64,000 nucleotides of DNA from an uncultured Bryobacterales bacterium (GCA_951813065.1 CATOTH010000001.1:1-64000), one strand, 5' to 3'. Shown: positions 16,963 to 25,633, counted from the first letter of the stretch. The notes: a model not told the origin generated them from the sequence alone. Program-made: numbers and translations.

Positions 16963-17563
16963 GCGTGGTGCAGAGAGGCAGCATGAAGCAGTGTGGAAGG
17001 CCCAGGAGCAAGAAGGCATCCCGATCACTTTGGAGGAAGTATGCACGAGGGCTCGTCAGCTTCACCAAGAAAGTGTCCGGGAATTCTGGACGTGGATGTT
17101 GACGCTGGGGTCTCTGATCACGGTCTGCTGCGTCTTGCTTGTCTATTTCCGGCAACCCTTCCTGCGAGTGAGCTGCATGTCAGGGATTTCCGTCTTGCTG
17201 TACCTGGGCCTGAGGGTCACACGAAACAGGCAGCCTGTGAGCTTGAACGCCGCAGCCCGGCCAGAGGTATGCGTCAACTTCCTGCGTGTGGAGCTTGGCA
17301 GAAAGCGCGACGAAATCCTGGAGATACGCTGGGTCCTGTGCCTGCTCTTTCCCGGCGCGCTGGGGTTTTGGTGGGGCGGCGGATCGGTCGGGGTCATCAG
17401 GTGGCTCGGAATTGATTCGCCATCGCTATTGCTGTTCTACGAATCCCCTGGACCGTTGACCGTGTTCGCGGCATTCCTGGCTCTCACCTGGATTGGCTGT
17501 GTGAGGCGGGCTCAAGGCCTTGAGCGCGAGATTCACGAAATCAGCAAGCAAGCCAGTGCGTAA
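16955..17563 (+). CDS. Membrane protein paired with the ECF sigma factor, possible anti-sigma
   Basis: A 202-residue protein. The N-terminal ~45 residues are cytoplasmic and helical (AVWKAQEQEGIPITLEEVCTRARQLH), followed by about four membrane segments between residues 47 and 185. Acidobacterial sigma factors are frequently followed by such a small membrane protein with a 'W..Q..EG...S/TLEE...A' N-terminus. By position and topology it could act as an anti-sigma factor, but it has no recognisable zinc-binding anti-sigma (HxxxCxxC) motif, so that role is inference. Confidence 0.65.
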   Translation: MNERGAERQHEAVWKAQEQEGIPITLEEVCTRARQLHQESVREFWTWMLTLGSLITVCCVLLVYFRQPFLRVSCMSGISVLLYLGLRVTRNRQPVSLNAAARPEVCVNFLRVELGRKRDEILEIRWVLCLLFPGALGFWWGGGSVGVIRWLGIDSPSLLLFYESPGPLTVFAAFLALTWIGCVRRAQGLEREIHEISKQASA

Positions 17564-17808
17564 GACACAGTGAATCTACATGTAGACGCACAGCCCTCGG
17601 CGCAGGTCGCAACGGCTCCAGTGTCCGCAGACCGCCGCGTCAAGGCCCGAAAGCGACTGACCGCCACGAACGAGTCGGGCCGTGCCCTTGTCGGTGCACG
17701 TGGCCGGGTCCCGCCGGAGCGTTGGCTGACGGTAGAGGGAATCCTGCGCTGCCGCCCTTGCGCTGCTGGCGGGATTGATCCCCCATCCGACTTACCTAGG
17801 CCCAGCCG

Positions 17809-19536
17809 ATGCGTGACCCCTTGAACGACGATCAATTCATCCAGCGCCGGATGATTCTGGCTGCCGTACTGTCGGCTGTGGTGATGGTGGCCTATTTCTT
17901 CGTGGCCCCGCGGTCGGAGCCGCCGTCGTCCTCACAGCAGCCAATGACGCTGGGACCAGCACCCGTACATGGCGAGCCCGCTCGCGCTGACAGCTCGGAC
18001 CCAGCCTTGCCGTCAATCGAGGCCCCGGAGGGGGAACTGCCCGTCGAAGCGGGAAGCGAGCAGTCGGTGTCCGTCGAGACGGACAGTTTCCTGGCGGAGT
18101 TCACCAACCGGGGAGCGATGGTCACCAGTTGGAGGCTGAAGGAGTACAGCGACGCGCTCGGGGAGCCGCTCGACCTCGTTCACCGCCGCGGGGCCGAGCG
18201 CTTCGGGCTTCCGTTCCGACTGGTGCTTCCAGGCGGAGGAGCCATCGATGGCGCGGACGACGCGCTATTCTCGGTAACTCCCGGACCCCGGAGGCGAAGC
18301 GCACCCCACACTCTTGTCTTCGAATTCGCTCGGGACGGTCTCGGCATTCGAAAGACCTTTAAGTTCCCGGTGGCCGGAAACGTGGTCTGGATCCGGACGG
18401 AAGTGGAGCGGGAAGGCCAGCCCCGGTCGCATCTCATCGCGTGGGGTGGAGGATTCGGCGACACCGCCCAGGCCGGGAACAGCGCCTATAGCCAGTCATT
18501 TCGTTACGGGGACGGCGAGGTTGCCCGAGTCACGGCATCAGATGCCGAGGACGAGCGGATCATCCACTCGGGCCCGTACCCTTACGTGGGCTTCGAGGAT
18601 CGCTTCTTCGCCGCTGCCGTCATTCCCCTTGCGGGTGAAAATGTCCGTATCGAGACAAGTGCGATTGAAATCGGCCCAGCCAACGCCGAACCGGGCGACA
18701 CAGAATTGTACGTCGCCACAGCATTCGGCGGAGCCCCACGTAACGACGTTCGCTTCTACCTCGGTCCCAAGAGCAGAGAGGCCCTCTCATCCGTTGAGGG
18801 CCTCGGCGGAACCCTCCGTCGGATCGTGGATTTCGGATTCTTCACATTTATCGCGGAGCCGCTGCTTGCGGTCCTGCGTTGGGTGCACGGCAACATCGTT
18901 GCCAACTGGGGCTGGAGCATCGTGATCGTCACGGTCTTCATCAACACGACCCTGTTCCCGCTCAAGTACAAGAGCACCAAGTCGATGCGGAAGATGCAGC
19001 AGCTGCAGCCGCTCGTCAAGCAGATCAACAGCAAGTACAAGGGGGTGACTTTCCGCGACCCCCGCAAGGCCAAGCAGAACGAAGAACTGCATGCGCTGTA
19101 CAAGAAACACGGTGCCAGCCCGATGGGCGGCTGCCTTCCGATCCTGCTGCAGATGCCGGTTGTCTTCGCGTTCTACAAGCTGCTGACCATCGCCATCGAG
19201 ATGCGCCAGGCGGAATGGCTGTGGGTGGCCGACCTGTCCAATCCCGAGACCCTGCCCGTGCGGGTGCTGCCGCTGGCAATGGTCGCAACGCAGTTCTGGT
19301 CCCAGTCGTTGACGCCGACCCCGTCCGCGAGCCCTGCCCAAGCACGAGTGATGAGATTCATGCCGATCATGTTGGGGTTCCTCTTCTACCAGTTCCAGGC
19401 AGGGCTGGTGTTGTACTGGCTCACCGGCAACTGTGTCGGCATCGCCCAGCAATTCCTGCTGAACCGTCTGCCGCAGGAGGAGTTCGAGGTCGAGTCTGGC
19501 AAGCAGAGAGGCAAGCGCCGCAAGCGTGCCAAGTAG
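17809..19536 (+). CDS. yidC: Membrane protein insertase YidC
   Basis: A 575-residue protein. It has an N-terminal helix (residues ~15-32), a low-complexity linker, a large periplasmic beta-domain (~80-340) and the conserved C-terminal insertase domain (~350-560). The insertase core motifs are present: NWGWSIVIVTVFINTTLFPLKYKS, then MQQLQPLVKQI, GGCLPILLQMPVVFAFYKLL and GLVLYWLTGN. YidC inserts membrane proteins alone or with SecYEG. The basic tail (GKQRGKRRKRAK) is typical of ribosome-contacting ends. The usual rnpA/rpmH neighbours are not visible upstream, so the conventional gene cluster is broken here. Confidence 0.95.
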   Translation: MRDPLNDDQFIQRRMILAAVLSAVVMVAYFFVAPRSEPPSSSQQPMTLGPAPVHGEPARADSSDPALPSIEAPEGELPVEAGSEQSVSVETDSFLAEFTNRGAMVTSWRLKEYSDALGEPLDLVHRRGAERFGLPFRLVLPGGGAIDGADDALFSVTPGPRRRSAPHTLVFEFARDGLGIRKTFKFPVAGNVVWIRTEVEREGQPRSHLIAWGGGFGDTAQAGNSAYSQSFRYGDGEVARVTASDAEDERIIHSGPYPYVGFEDRFFAAAVIPLAGENVRIETSAIEIGPANAEPGDTELYVATAFGGAPRNDVRFYLGPKSREALSSVEGLGGTLRRIVDFGFFTFIAEPLLAVLRWVHGNIVANWGWSIVIVTVFINTTLFPLKYKSTKSMRKMQQLQPLVKQINSKYKGVTFRDPRKAKQNEELHALYKKHGASPMGGCLPILLQMPVVFAFYKLLTIAIEMRQAEWLWVADLSNPETLPVRVLPLAMVATQFWSQSLTPTPSASPAQARVMRFMPIMLGFLFYQFQAGLVLYWLTGNCVGIAQQFLLNRLPQEEFEVESGKQRGKRRKRAK

Positions 19537-19798
19537 GCGCGCTGGATGGCGCCGTTCGTGAACCTGATCCTGCATGCCGAAGGCGCTGCTAACCTAACGC
19601 GGCAGGAACTGATACCGCCTCAAGATTCGGACTGTGCGAGAGCAACGCAGCAGTCTGCGAGGAAGAATCCGAGGAGGAGTCTCACCAGTATTACGCGTGC
19701 ATGGATACGGCGGATGACGCCGGGGATGACGTGATTGCGACTGGGACTCGCAGAGCTTCTGCTGGGAGGAGCGGGGGGTAAGATACCTGCATCGCTCG

Positions 19799-20101
19799 AT
19801 GGCCTGGCCGAAGAGGAAGATCGCTGAGCGGACAGGCCCGCTGGTGTTGTTCGTGCTGACAGGTGCTGCGTGCGGCGCTGCAAGGAACGGACCTTCCGTT
19901 CCGGTGGTGCCGATCACGCCGGAGTACATTGCCTGCGTCGAAGACGCCCAACGCGGACAGCGGGACGACAAGGCTCAGTGCATGGCGGCAGACGATGTGT
20001 TCGGATGCGAGGGCAACGCCGAGCTTACCTATGAGCGGAGGCTAATGTGGTGCAGCCAGGACGCATACCGTAGGGCCCGACGCAGTGCCGGGCCCGACTA
20101 A
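19799..20101 (+). CDS. Small cysteine-containing lipoprotein-like protein
   Basis: A 100-residue protein with a basic N-terminus, a hydrophobic segment and a lipobox-like LTGAAC (Cys at residue 25). The mature part has four further cysteines (in EYIACVED, AQCMAAD, VFGCEGN and MWCSQD). They could form two disulphides. I recognise no family. A similar cysteine spacing can be read in another frame at about 19626-19780 (GLCESNAAVCEEE), so an older related gene may have decayed just upstream. Confidence 0.5.
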   Translation: MAWPKRKIAERTGPLVLFVLTGAACGAARNGPSVPVVPITPEYIACVEDAQRGQRDDKAQCMAADDVFGCEGNAELTYERRLMWCSQDAYRRARRSAGPD

Positions 20102-20252
20102 CCTGGCCCGGTGACTGCAGTCATCGGACAGCCTGAGTCGGCGGCGACCCAGGGGAATCCGCGGCCTCCCGCACATCGTCAAGAACGTCCCCAGTTCATC
20201 CGTAGACGGATGCCGTATCGCCGCTGTCCACATGATCGCGCCACTGTTGGCC

Positions 20253-21406
20253 CTAACGCCCGGGGCCCGACCAGGCCCTCTGAAACAGCCGGTACTGCTC
20301 GTTCGGCCCCGGCTCCGGAAGGGTTGGCATGACGGCAGTTTCCCGGCCGGCCTCCCTCCTCTCATCGCGGCTTGGATCCCGGGCCCGTTGCGGCTCGCGC
20401 TCTCCCTCGCGTTCCGCGTCCCGCTCCCGCGGTCGGCCGAGCACGTAGTCGCTGATCTCCTGCGCGTCCTGCGCCGCCCGGTAGATCTCGCGCGGGTCGT
20501 CTTTCAGAGCATTGATCCAGTGGCCTACGTAGGCGGCGTGACGCGACGGGTCGTGGCCGAGCGCGAGCCGGTCACCGCTCATCATCGAGCTGATCTCCGC
20601 TCGCAACTCCTCCTGAGCGTACTGCTGCGAGTACGGGCCCTCCGCGATGCCCTTCAGGAGGGTCTCCCGGTTCAGCCTATCCGCGTGCCCGGTCCAGTGC
20701 CCCAATTCGTGTAGGGCCGCCTGGTAGTACCCCGGCGAGTTCGGGAACTGCTCCCGGTGCGGCAGCGTGATGCGGTCGCGGCGCAGGTCGTAGTACGCCC
20801 TGTCCTTGTCGGAGTGCCTGATCTGGGCGCCCGTGGCCTGCAGCACCCGCTCCGCCTCCTCGACCGGGTTCCAGTTCCGCGGTATGGCGTCCTGCGCCCG
20901 CGCCGGCAGCCCGTCGCACTGCTCGGCGTTGAACACCGTATAGCGGTACACGAACGGGGTTTCGCGCGGACGCGTCTCGTACAGCGGCTTGCCGCTCTCG
21001 TCCAGGACGGGCCGGCCGCTGCCGTCACGGGCGAGTTGGCGCTTCTCCCAGTCCCAGTTCAGGATCTGGCAGCCCTTCTCGCGACGCCGCACCTGCCCGC
21101 CCAGGTCCTTGACCTGCTTGTACATGCCCCAGCGGTGGTCGCTGTAGCCGTTCTTGCCCGCGACGCTCGCCAGCCAGATCGAGTTGCCGCCCCGGTAGGC
21201 CTTGCCGGTCTTGACGTTCGCCGGCAGCCGGGGGCGGCTGCCCCCGGTTTCCACGCCTGTGTCCAGGGCGCCGTGCCGCGCTCGATCTGGTCGATCAGTT
21301 GGGCGGCGACCTTTTGGTAATACTCCTCTATCCGCTCCGCTGGGGTGGGTCCCCCACTCCATAACCGTGACAGGTTGAAGGCCGCTGACGAACAGAAAAA
21401 GTCCAA
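20253..21406 (-). pseudogene. ArdC-type antirestriction gene, frameshifted
   Basis: The C-terminal ~300 residues are intact: an ArdC N-terminal-domain (DUF1738) tail (LPANVKTGKAYRGGNSIWL), then the zinc-peptidase-like domain with ALHELGHWTGH (HExxH). The first part of the same domain (RIEEYYQKVAAQLIDQIERG then TAPWTQAWKPG) lies in another frame at ~21250-21340. The break falls inside a GC-rich perfect hairpin (21228-21247), so a sequencing error is also possible. ArdC proteins bind DNA and protect incoming plasmids from restriction. The C-terminal ~60 residues are Arg/Glu-rich. Confidence 0.7.
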
Positions 21407-21426
21407 TCAGCACAATGGCTTGCGCA

Positions 21427-21434
21427 AGAACTAC
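21427..21434. repeat. Target-site duplication, left copy
   Basis: AGAACTAC directly abuts the left inverted repeat of the insertion element. The same 8 bases follow the right inverted repeat at 24138-24145. Confidence 0.85.
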
Positions 21435-21457
21435 CTACCGCGTCAGAATTCGGTTGG
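21435..21457 (+). repeat. Left terminal inverted repeat
   Basis: Twenty-three bases beginning CTACCGCGTCAGAATTC; matches the reverse complement of 24115-24137 at 22 of 23 positions. Confidence 0.9.
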
Positions 21458-21645
21458 GGATTGTGAAATCGTTGATATAGATGTAGTTAGACGAATTCAA
21501 GTTCTGCATACTGTGCCATTTTTCCAGTACGGAACTGCTGTCTGACCCCGATTTCGGGCTAATCCCCTTCCGTCAGCCTTGATCCGCCGGCCCAGATTGT
21601 CAGGGTATAGACTCGATTGCCAATATGTGTGTATACTAGGACATC

Positions 21646-22323
21646 ATGCCCGCCCGGTCCCCTGACCTGCTCGTCCCGCTGCTGGCTTCCAACTCCCCCG
21701 TCACGCTCGATCAGCTCCAGCAAGCCCTCGGCCCTGTCTCCCGCCGCACCACCTTCCGCTACCTGCGCCAGGTCCGCCACCTGCGCAGCTACAACCACAA
21801 CGGCCGCTTCTACACCGACCGCGACCCCGCCCGCTTCGACCGCTTCGGCCTGCTCTCCCTCGGCGACGTCCACTTCTCCCGCGACGGTTCGCTCCCCGCC
21901 ACCGTCCGGCGCCTGCTCGACGAATCCGAGGACGGCTGCACTGACAGGGAACTCCGCGCCCTGCTGCACGTGCCCGTGCACCCCTTCCTGCTCGCCGCCG
22001 TGCGCCAGGACCGCGCCCGCCGCGAGCGCCTCGGCGGCGTGTATGTCTATCTCCGCAACGGACCCGCCGGCGACCGGCAGCTGCAGGCTCGCCTAGCCCG
22101 CCTGGCCGCCAGCGGCGAGGCCGCTCCGGACGCCACGCTGGAACCGGAACTGATCATCGCGGTGCTGCTGGTGCTGGTCCGTTATCCCGGGTCCCGGCCG
22201 ACGGCGGTGGCCCGGCGCCTGCAAGGCCGCTCCCCGCCCATCGGGCGGGCGCAGGTGCAGGCCGTGTTCGATCGCTTCGAGCTCGCCGGGAGCGGCCAAA
22301 AAGGGGGGTCTACTCGCAGCTGA
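21646..22323 (+). CDS. IS-encoded DNA-binding protein, upstream part of the transposase
   Basis: A 225-residue product with two helix-turn-helix-like segments (SPVTLDQLQQALGPVSRRTTFRYLRQV at ~17-45, and TDRELRALLHVPVHPFLLAAV at ~95-118). It looks like the part that would recognise the terminal repeats. It ends at TGA 22321, just after the run AAAAAGGGGGG at 22298-22308. A -1 shift at that run joins it to the downstream frame with no stop between, giving a fusion of about 825 residues. Made alone it may act as a regulator of transposition, as OrfA proteins do in IS1 and IS3 elements. Confidence 0.75.
   Translation: MPARSPDLLVPLLASNSPVTLDQLQQALGPVSRRTTFRYLRQVRHLRSYNHNGRFYTDRDPARFDRFGLLSLGDVHFSRDGSLPATVRRLLDESEDGCTDRELRALLHVPVHPFLLAAVRQDRARRERLGGVYVYLRNGPAGDRQLQARLARLAASGEAAPDATLEPELIIAVLLVLVRYPGSRPTAVARRLQGRSPPIGRAQVQAVFDRFELAGSGQKGGSTRS
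22298..22308 (+). promoter_or_regulatory. Candidate -1 programmed ribosomal frameshift site
   Basis: AAAAAGGGGGG. In the first frame it is read CAA AAA GGG GGG. The second frame is in the -1 phase and open from well upstream of the run to 24122. The run lies 12 bases before the stop of the first frame, as expected for frameshift-made transposases. The exact slip codon is not determined. Confidence 0.65.
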
Positions 22324-24122
22324 CACTGTTGCTGGAACAGGCCCGCGAGGCGGGCTGGACCGGCGCGAGGATCGCCCGCGCCACGCTCGCCGGCGGGTCG
22401 CCGCCACGCGTCGATTTCGTCGCCGAGCAGGGCCACTGCCGGCGCTGCGGCCGGGTCCTGAGCCAGCAGAAGAGCCAGACCCGGGTGGTGGCCACGCTGG
22501 CGGCCGGCACGTTCCTGGCGCGCGAGATCCGCAAGCACTGCCGCGCCTGCCGGTCCGAGCCGGCCGCCGTCTGCCGGCAACTGGCCGGTCTGGCCCCGCC
22601 CGGCCAGCGCTACGGCTACGACCTGCTCGTGTGGGTCGGGCTGGCCCGCTATCACCGCCACCTCCAGCGCGAGGAGATCCGCGCTGCCCTGGACCGCCAG
22701 GGCATCCACCTCTCGTCCGGTTCCGTCTCCGCGCTGTGCGATCGCTTCCTGGCGGCGCTGGAAGCGCTGCACTGGCAGCGGGCCCCGGCCCTGCGCGCTG
22801 GCATGCCCCATGGCTATGCCCTGCACATCGATGCCACCGGCGACAAGGGCAAGGGCGGCACGTTCCGCTGCCTGGACGGCTGGACCGGCTGGGTCCTGCA
22901 CGCGGTGCGGATCGGTTCGGAGAACGAGCGCGAACTGCGCCCGGCCGTCGAGCGCACCCTGGCCGCCTTCGGCGATCCGGTCGCGGTCATGCGCGACCTG
23001 GGCGGGGCCGGTGCCAAAGCGGTCGCGGACTGCCGCCAGCGGGGCATCCCCGATCTGCTGTGCCAGTACCATTTCCTGGCGGCCGTCGGCCACCAGCTGC
23101 TCGATGACAGCTACGCCCTGCTGCGCACCCAGATCACCCGCAGCAAGGTGCGCGCTCGTTTGCGGGAGCTGCTGCGAACGGCCCGCTCGGCCGCGGGCGT
23201 GCGCGCGGATCTGCCGGCCCTGCTGCTCTGGATCCTGGAGGGCGAGGGCCGCAAGGACCTGCCCTATCCCTTCTCCCTGCCGCACCGCGACTTCCACCTC
23301 CGTGGCGCGCAATTCCCCGCGGAGCGCGACCGCCGACTGCCCCGGCCGCGCACCCGGGCCGAACTCCGCGTGCTGCGGCTGGCGGCCGAGGCCTTGGCCG
23401 ACTACCAGCGGCTGGACCGGCCGGGCTGGGCCGCCGACCGCCTCCAGCGCGGCTGGGCCGTGTTCTGCCAATTGCGCGCCCTGCTGCGCCTGTCCGACGA
23501 GGAACTGCCGGGCGGGCCGCGCCCGCCATCCTCCGCCCCGCTCGGCCCGGCGGCGGCCGCCGCCCGGCTGCGCGCCATCGCCGCCGACCTGCAGCGCTAC
23601 CACCAGGACCTGCGCCAGCGGGTCCGGACGCCGGCTGCCGACGGGCCCGGATCGTTCCAGCCCGACTCGATCGTCCTCCGCTATCTGGACCGCTACGGCG
23701 ACGGCCTCACCGGCCATCCCGTGGTCCGCGACCAAGCCGGACGGGCGGTGGCGGTCGTCGACCGCACCAACAATGTCATCGAGCAGTCCTTCGCCATCAC
23801 CAAGCAGGGCCTGCGCCGCCGCCTGGGCCGCGCTCAACTGGGGCGCGACCTGGAGGACCAGCCGGCCCAAGCCGCCCTGGCCGCGAACCTGCGGCATCCC
23901 GACTACGTCCGCATCCTGTGCGGCACGCTCGACCAATTGCCCCGGGCCTTCGCCGAACTGGACCGCCACCAGCCCACCCGCCCCCCGCGCTTGCAGCGCC
24001 ACAACCGGGATGCGGAACTGCGCCGACGGAACCGGGCGTGGGCCGACGACGCCCGACATTGCCCGCCCCCGAACTCACCCAACTACCCACAGGCGCACCC
24101 AGAACTACACGTATCCAACTGA
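22308..24122 (+). CDS. DDE-type transposase domain, made by -1 frameshift
   Basis: About 604 residues if entered by frameshift; an independent ATG-less start at TTG 22329 is the alternative. It begins with a zinc-ribbon-like module (CRRCG at ~45, then KHCRAC at ~80). The catalytic core follows: a first acidic strand LHIDATGDKGKGG, a second at VAVMRDLGGAGAKAV, a large helical insertion with WAVFCQLRALLRL, and a third with RTNNVIEQSFAITKQGLRRR, where N-N-x-x-E and a downstream K/R match the third acidic position of ISL3/IS66-like enzymes. It would cut and join the element ends. Confidence 0.8.
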   Translation, partial: VYSQLTLLLEQAREAGWTGARIARATLAGGSPPRVDFVAEQGHCRRCGRVLSQQKSQTRVVATLAAGTFLAREIRKHCRACRSEPAAVCRQLAGLAPPGQRYGYDLLVWVGLARYHRHLQREEIRAALDRQGIHLSSGSVSALCDRFLAALEALHWQRAPALRAGMPHGYALHIDATGDKGKGGTFRCLDGWTGWVLHAVRIGSENERELRPAVERTLAAFGDPVAVMRDLGGAGAKAVADCRQRGIPDLLCQYHFLAAVGHQLLDDSYALLRTQITRSKVRARLRELLRTARSAAGVRADLPALLLWILEGEGRKDLPYPFSLPHRDFHLRGAQFPAERDRRLPRPRTRAELRVLRLAAEALADYQRLDRPGWAADRLQRGWAVFCQLRALLRLSDEELPGGPRPPSSAPLGPAAAAARLRAIAADLQRYHQDLRQRVRTPAADGPGSFQPDSIVLRYLDRYGDGLTGHPVVRDQAGRAVAVVDRTNNVIEQSFAITKQGLRRRLGRAQLGRDLEDQPAQAALAANLRHPDYVRILCGTLDQLPRAFAELDRHQPTRPPRLQRHNRDAELRRRNRAWADDARHCPPPNSPNYPQAHPELHVSN

Positions 24123-24137
24123 ATTCTGACGCGGTAG
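24115..24137 (-). repeat. Right terminal inverted repeat
   Basis: Reverse complement of the left repeat with one mismatch. The stop codon of the transposase (24120-24122) lies inside it. Confidence 0.9.
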
Positions 24138-24145
24138 AGAACTAC
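24138..24145. repeat. Target-site duplication, right copy
   Basis: AGAACTAC, identical to 21427-21434. Confidence 0.85.
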
Positions 24146-24152
24146 GGCTTGA

Positions 24153-24248
24153 ATCGGTGGTGAAGATCCGTTTAACCTGCTCTCCGGGGCGCGTGCCGAA
24201 GAAAAGGCCGCTGCGGAAGCCGCCCGGCGGGAGTCGGAATCTCCATGA
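24153..24248 (+). pseudogene. Short C-terminal gene remnant next to the IS
   Basis: The plus-strand frame reads GGEDPFNLLSGARAEEKAAA, then EAARRESESP and a stop, a protein-like acidic/basic tail with no start. If the IS and one target copy are removed, the left flank (HNRDRLKAADEQKKSNQHNG then LRKNY) runs into GLNRW and a stop in an adjacent frame. One base change would join the two. The parent gene is not recognisable. Confidence 0.35.
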
Positions 24249-24289
24249 GGCAACGTCCGCCGCGCGCTCGGACCCGATGCCGTTAGGCG

Positions 24290-25405
24290 CTACGCCTGGG
24301 GAGCCAGCACAAGGACTCCGCGGGCCACCCGACCCGCTTCCATGTCCTCGAACGCCGTGCCCAGTTCATCCAACGGGTAGCGCTTCGTGATCAAGTCGTC
24401 GAGAGGCAGCCTTCCGCCCAGGTACAGGCCGAGCAGTTTCGGCAGGTCGAGGCGTGGCCGGATCGATCCCGCGAACGATCCGAGCAGCCGCTTGTTCTGC
24501 AGGACCAACGCTCCTGCCGGAATCTCGACTGCCTGCTTCGCCGCGTGCAATCCGACGATTGTTGCCGTTCCGCCCGGCCGGACGGCCTTGATCGCCAGAT
24601 CAATGGTCGAGGCGGCGCCGACGCTGTCGAAGACGTACTCGGGACCCCCGCCCGTGATCGCCCGCAGGTCTTTTGCAACGTCCTCGCTGCCGGTCGAATT
24701 CAGCGTGTCGTCCGCTCCCAATGCCTTGGCGAATTCCAGCTTCGAGTCCAGCACGTCCACGGCAATGATTGGGTTGCAGCCAGCCAGCTTGCATCCCAGC
24801 AGGGCGCTGAGCCCGACACCGCCACATCCAATCACCGCAGCGGGCAGGCCCGGCTGAGCCTGCGCGGTGTTCGTTACCGCGCCGACGCCCGTCGCCACTG
24901 CGCAGCCGATCACGGCAGCGATGTCGAATGGAACGCCGTCGGGGATCGGTACGACACTCGACTCGTCGATCACCGCATGCTCTGCCATGGTCGCCGCACT
25001 CAGGAAATGCTTGAGAGGCAGGCCGTCCGCCGTGGTCAGACGCGAGGTGCCGTCGACCAGCAGCGCCTTGAACGTAGTGCTTGCGAGCCTCTCGCAAAGG
25101 TTTTGCCGGCCGCTGAGGCAGGTCTGGCAGCACTCGCACGCTGGGAGCCAGTTGACGACGATGCGATCACCTGGTTTGCAGCGCGTGATCCTGCTTCCGA
25201 CTGCCTCGACAATCCCGGCTCCCTCGTGGCCTAGAACCAGCGGAGGCACGGCTCGCAACTCGCCCCGAAGAGTGTGCAGGTCGGAGTGGCAGACGCCGGC
25301 CGAGCACATCCGCACAAGCACCTCCTGGTCCTTGGGAGGAGCGAGTTCGACCTCTTCGATCGCCAAGTGTCCGTTTTCTCGAGTGACTGCTGCGCGTGTT
25401 CGCAT
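24290..25405 (-). CDS. Zinc-dependent alcohol dehydrogenase, MDR family
   Basis: A 371-residue medium-chain dehydrogenase starting at ATG 25405. Catalytic zinc ligands are visible at C39-H40 and H60-E61. The structural zinc lobe is complete, with C90, C93, C96 and C104 in the C-x2-C-x2-C-x7-C spacing. The NAD(P) site is CGGVGLSALLG at about 180. The enzyme oxidises an alcohol or reduces an aldehyde with NAD(H); overall layout resembles class III/NDMA-dependent-type members. It is transcribed away from the TonB-dependent receptor gene, with ~230 bases between them. Confidence 0.85.
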   Translation of the reverse strand: MRTRAAVTRENGHLAIEEVELAPPKDQEVLVRMCSAGVCHSDLHTLRGELRAVPPLVLGHEGAGIVEAVGSRITRCKPGDRIVVNWLPACECCQTCLSGRQNLCERLASTTFKALLVDGTSRLTTADGLPLKHFLSAATMAEHAVIDESSVVPIPDGVPFDIAAVIGCAVATGVGAVTNTAQAQPGLPAAVIGCGGVGLSALLGCKLAGCNPIIAVDVLDSKLEFAKALGADDTLNSTGSEDVAKDLRAITGGGPEYVFDSVGAASTIDLAIKAVRPGGTATIVGLHAAKQAVEIPAGALVLQNKRLLGSFAGSIRPRLDLPKLLGLYLGGRLPLDDLITKRYPLDELGTAFEDMEAGRVARGVLVLAPQA

Positions 25406-25633
25406 GGGGTGGAAAATCCGAAGTCGCTCGCGGCCGGGTCGCAATTCGGGCTGCGCGAACGACTCACAATTCTAGCGAAGGCCTCGCGACCGCTCCGGCC
25501 CCGCGTGGCACACAGGGGATCGGGAGTGCCTGCATTGGTAACGACGCAATGGAGTATTCCGCCATCAATAGTTAGAAACTACGCACCTGTGTGGCACTCG
25601 ACCTTGACCACCGGTCGAGCCAGGCCAGCCACT

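Larger units (their letters stand above)
21435..24137 (+). mobile_element. Complete 2.7-kb insertion sequence with frameshifted transposase
   Basis: The element is bounded by 23-bp terminal inverted repeats at 21435-21457 and 24115-24137 (outer bases CTACCGCGTCAGAATTC; a single mismatch at repeat position 18) and flanked by the 8-bp duplication AGAACTAC. It contains two plus-strand frames covering nearly the whole length. The stop of the second frame lies within the right repeat. Eight-base duplications occur in IS66, ISL3 and some other families, but I cannot place this element with confidence. It is more GC-rich than its surroundings, which suggests arrival from another host. Confidence 0.9.

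Noticed and set aside
17564..17808. rnpA/yidD genes expected before yidC
   Set aside because: The 245 bases do not encode either protein in any frame; only an unsupported Arg-rich frame is present.
22182..24059. A 625-codon open frame antisense to the transposase
   Set aside because: Low-complexity Gln/Gly/Arg/Ala composition without motifs, as expected opposite a GC-rich gene; the plus strand has clear transposase motifs and terminal repeats.
22810..24129. A 439-codon plus-strand frame overlapping the transposase
   Set aside because: Ser/Pro/Ala-rich shadow in the +1 frame with no recognisable motif.
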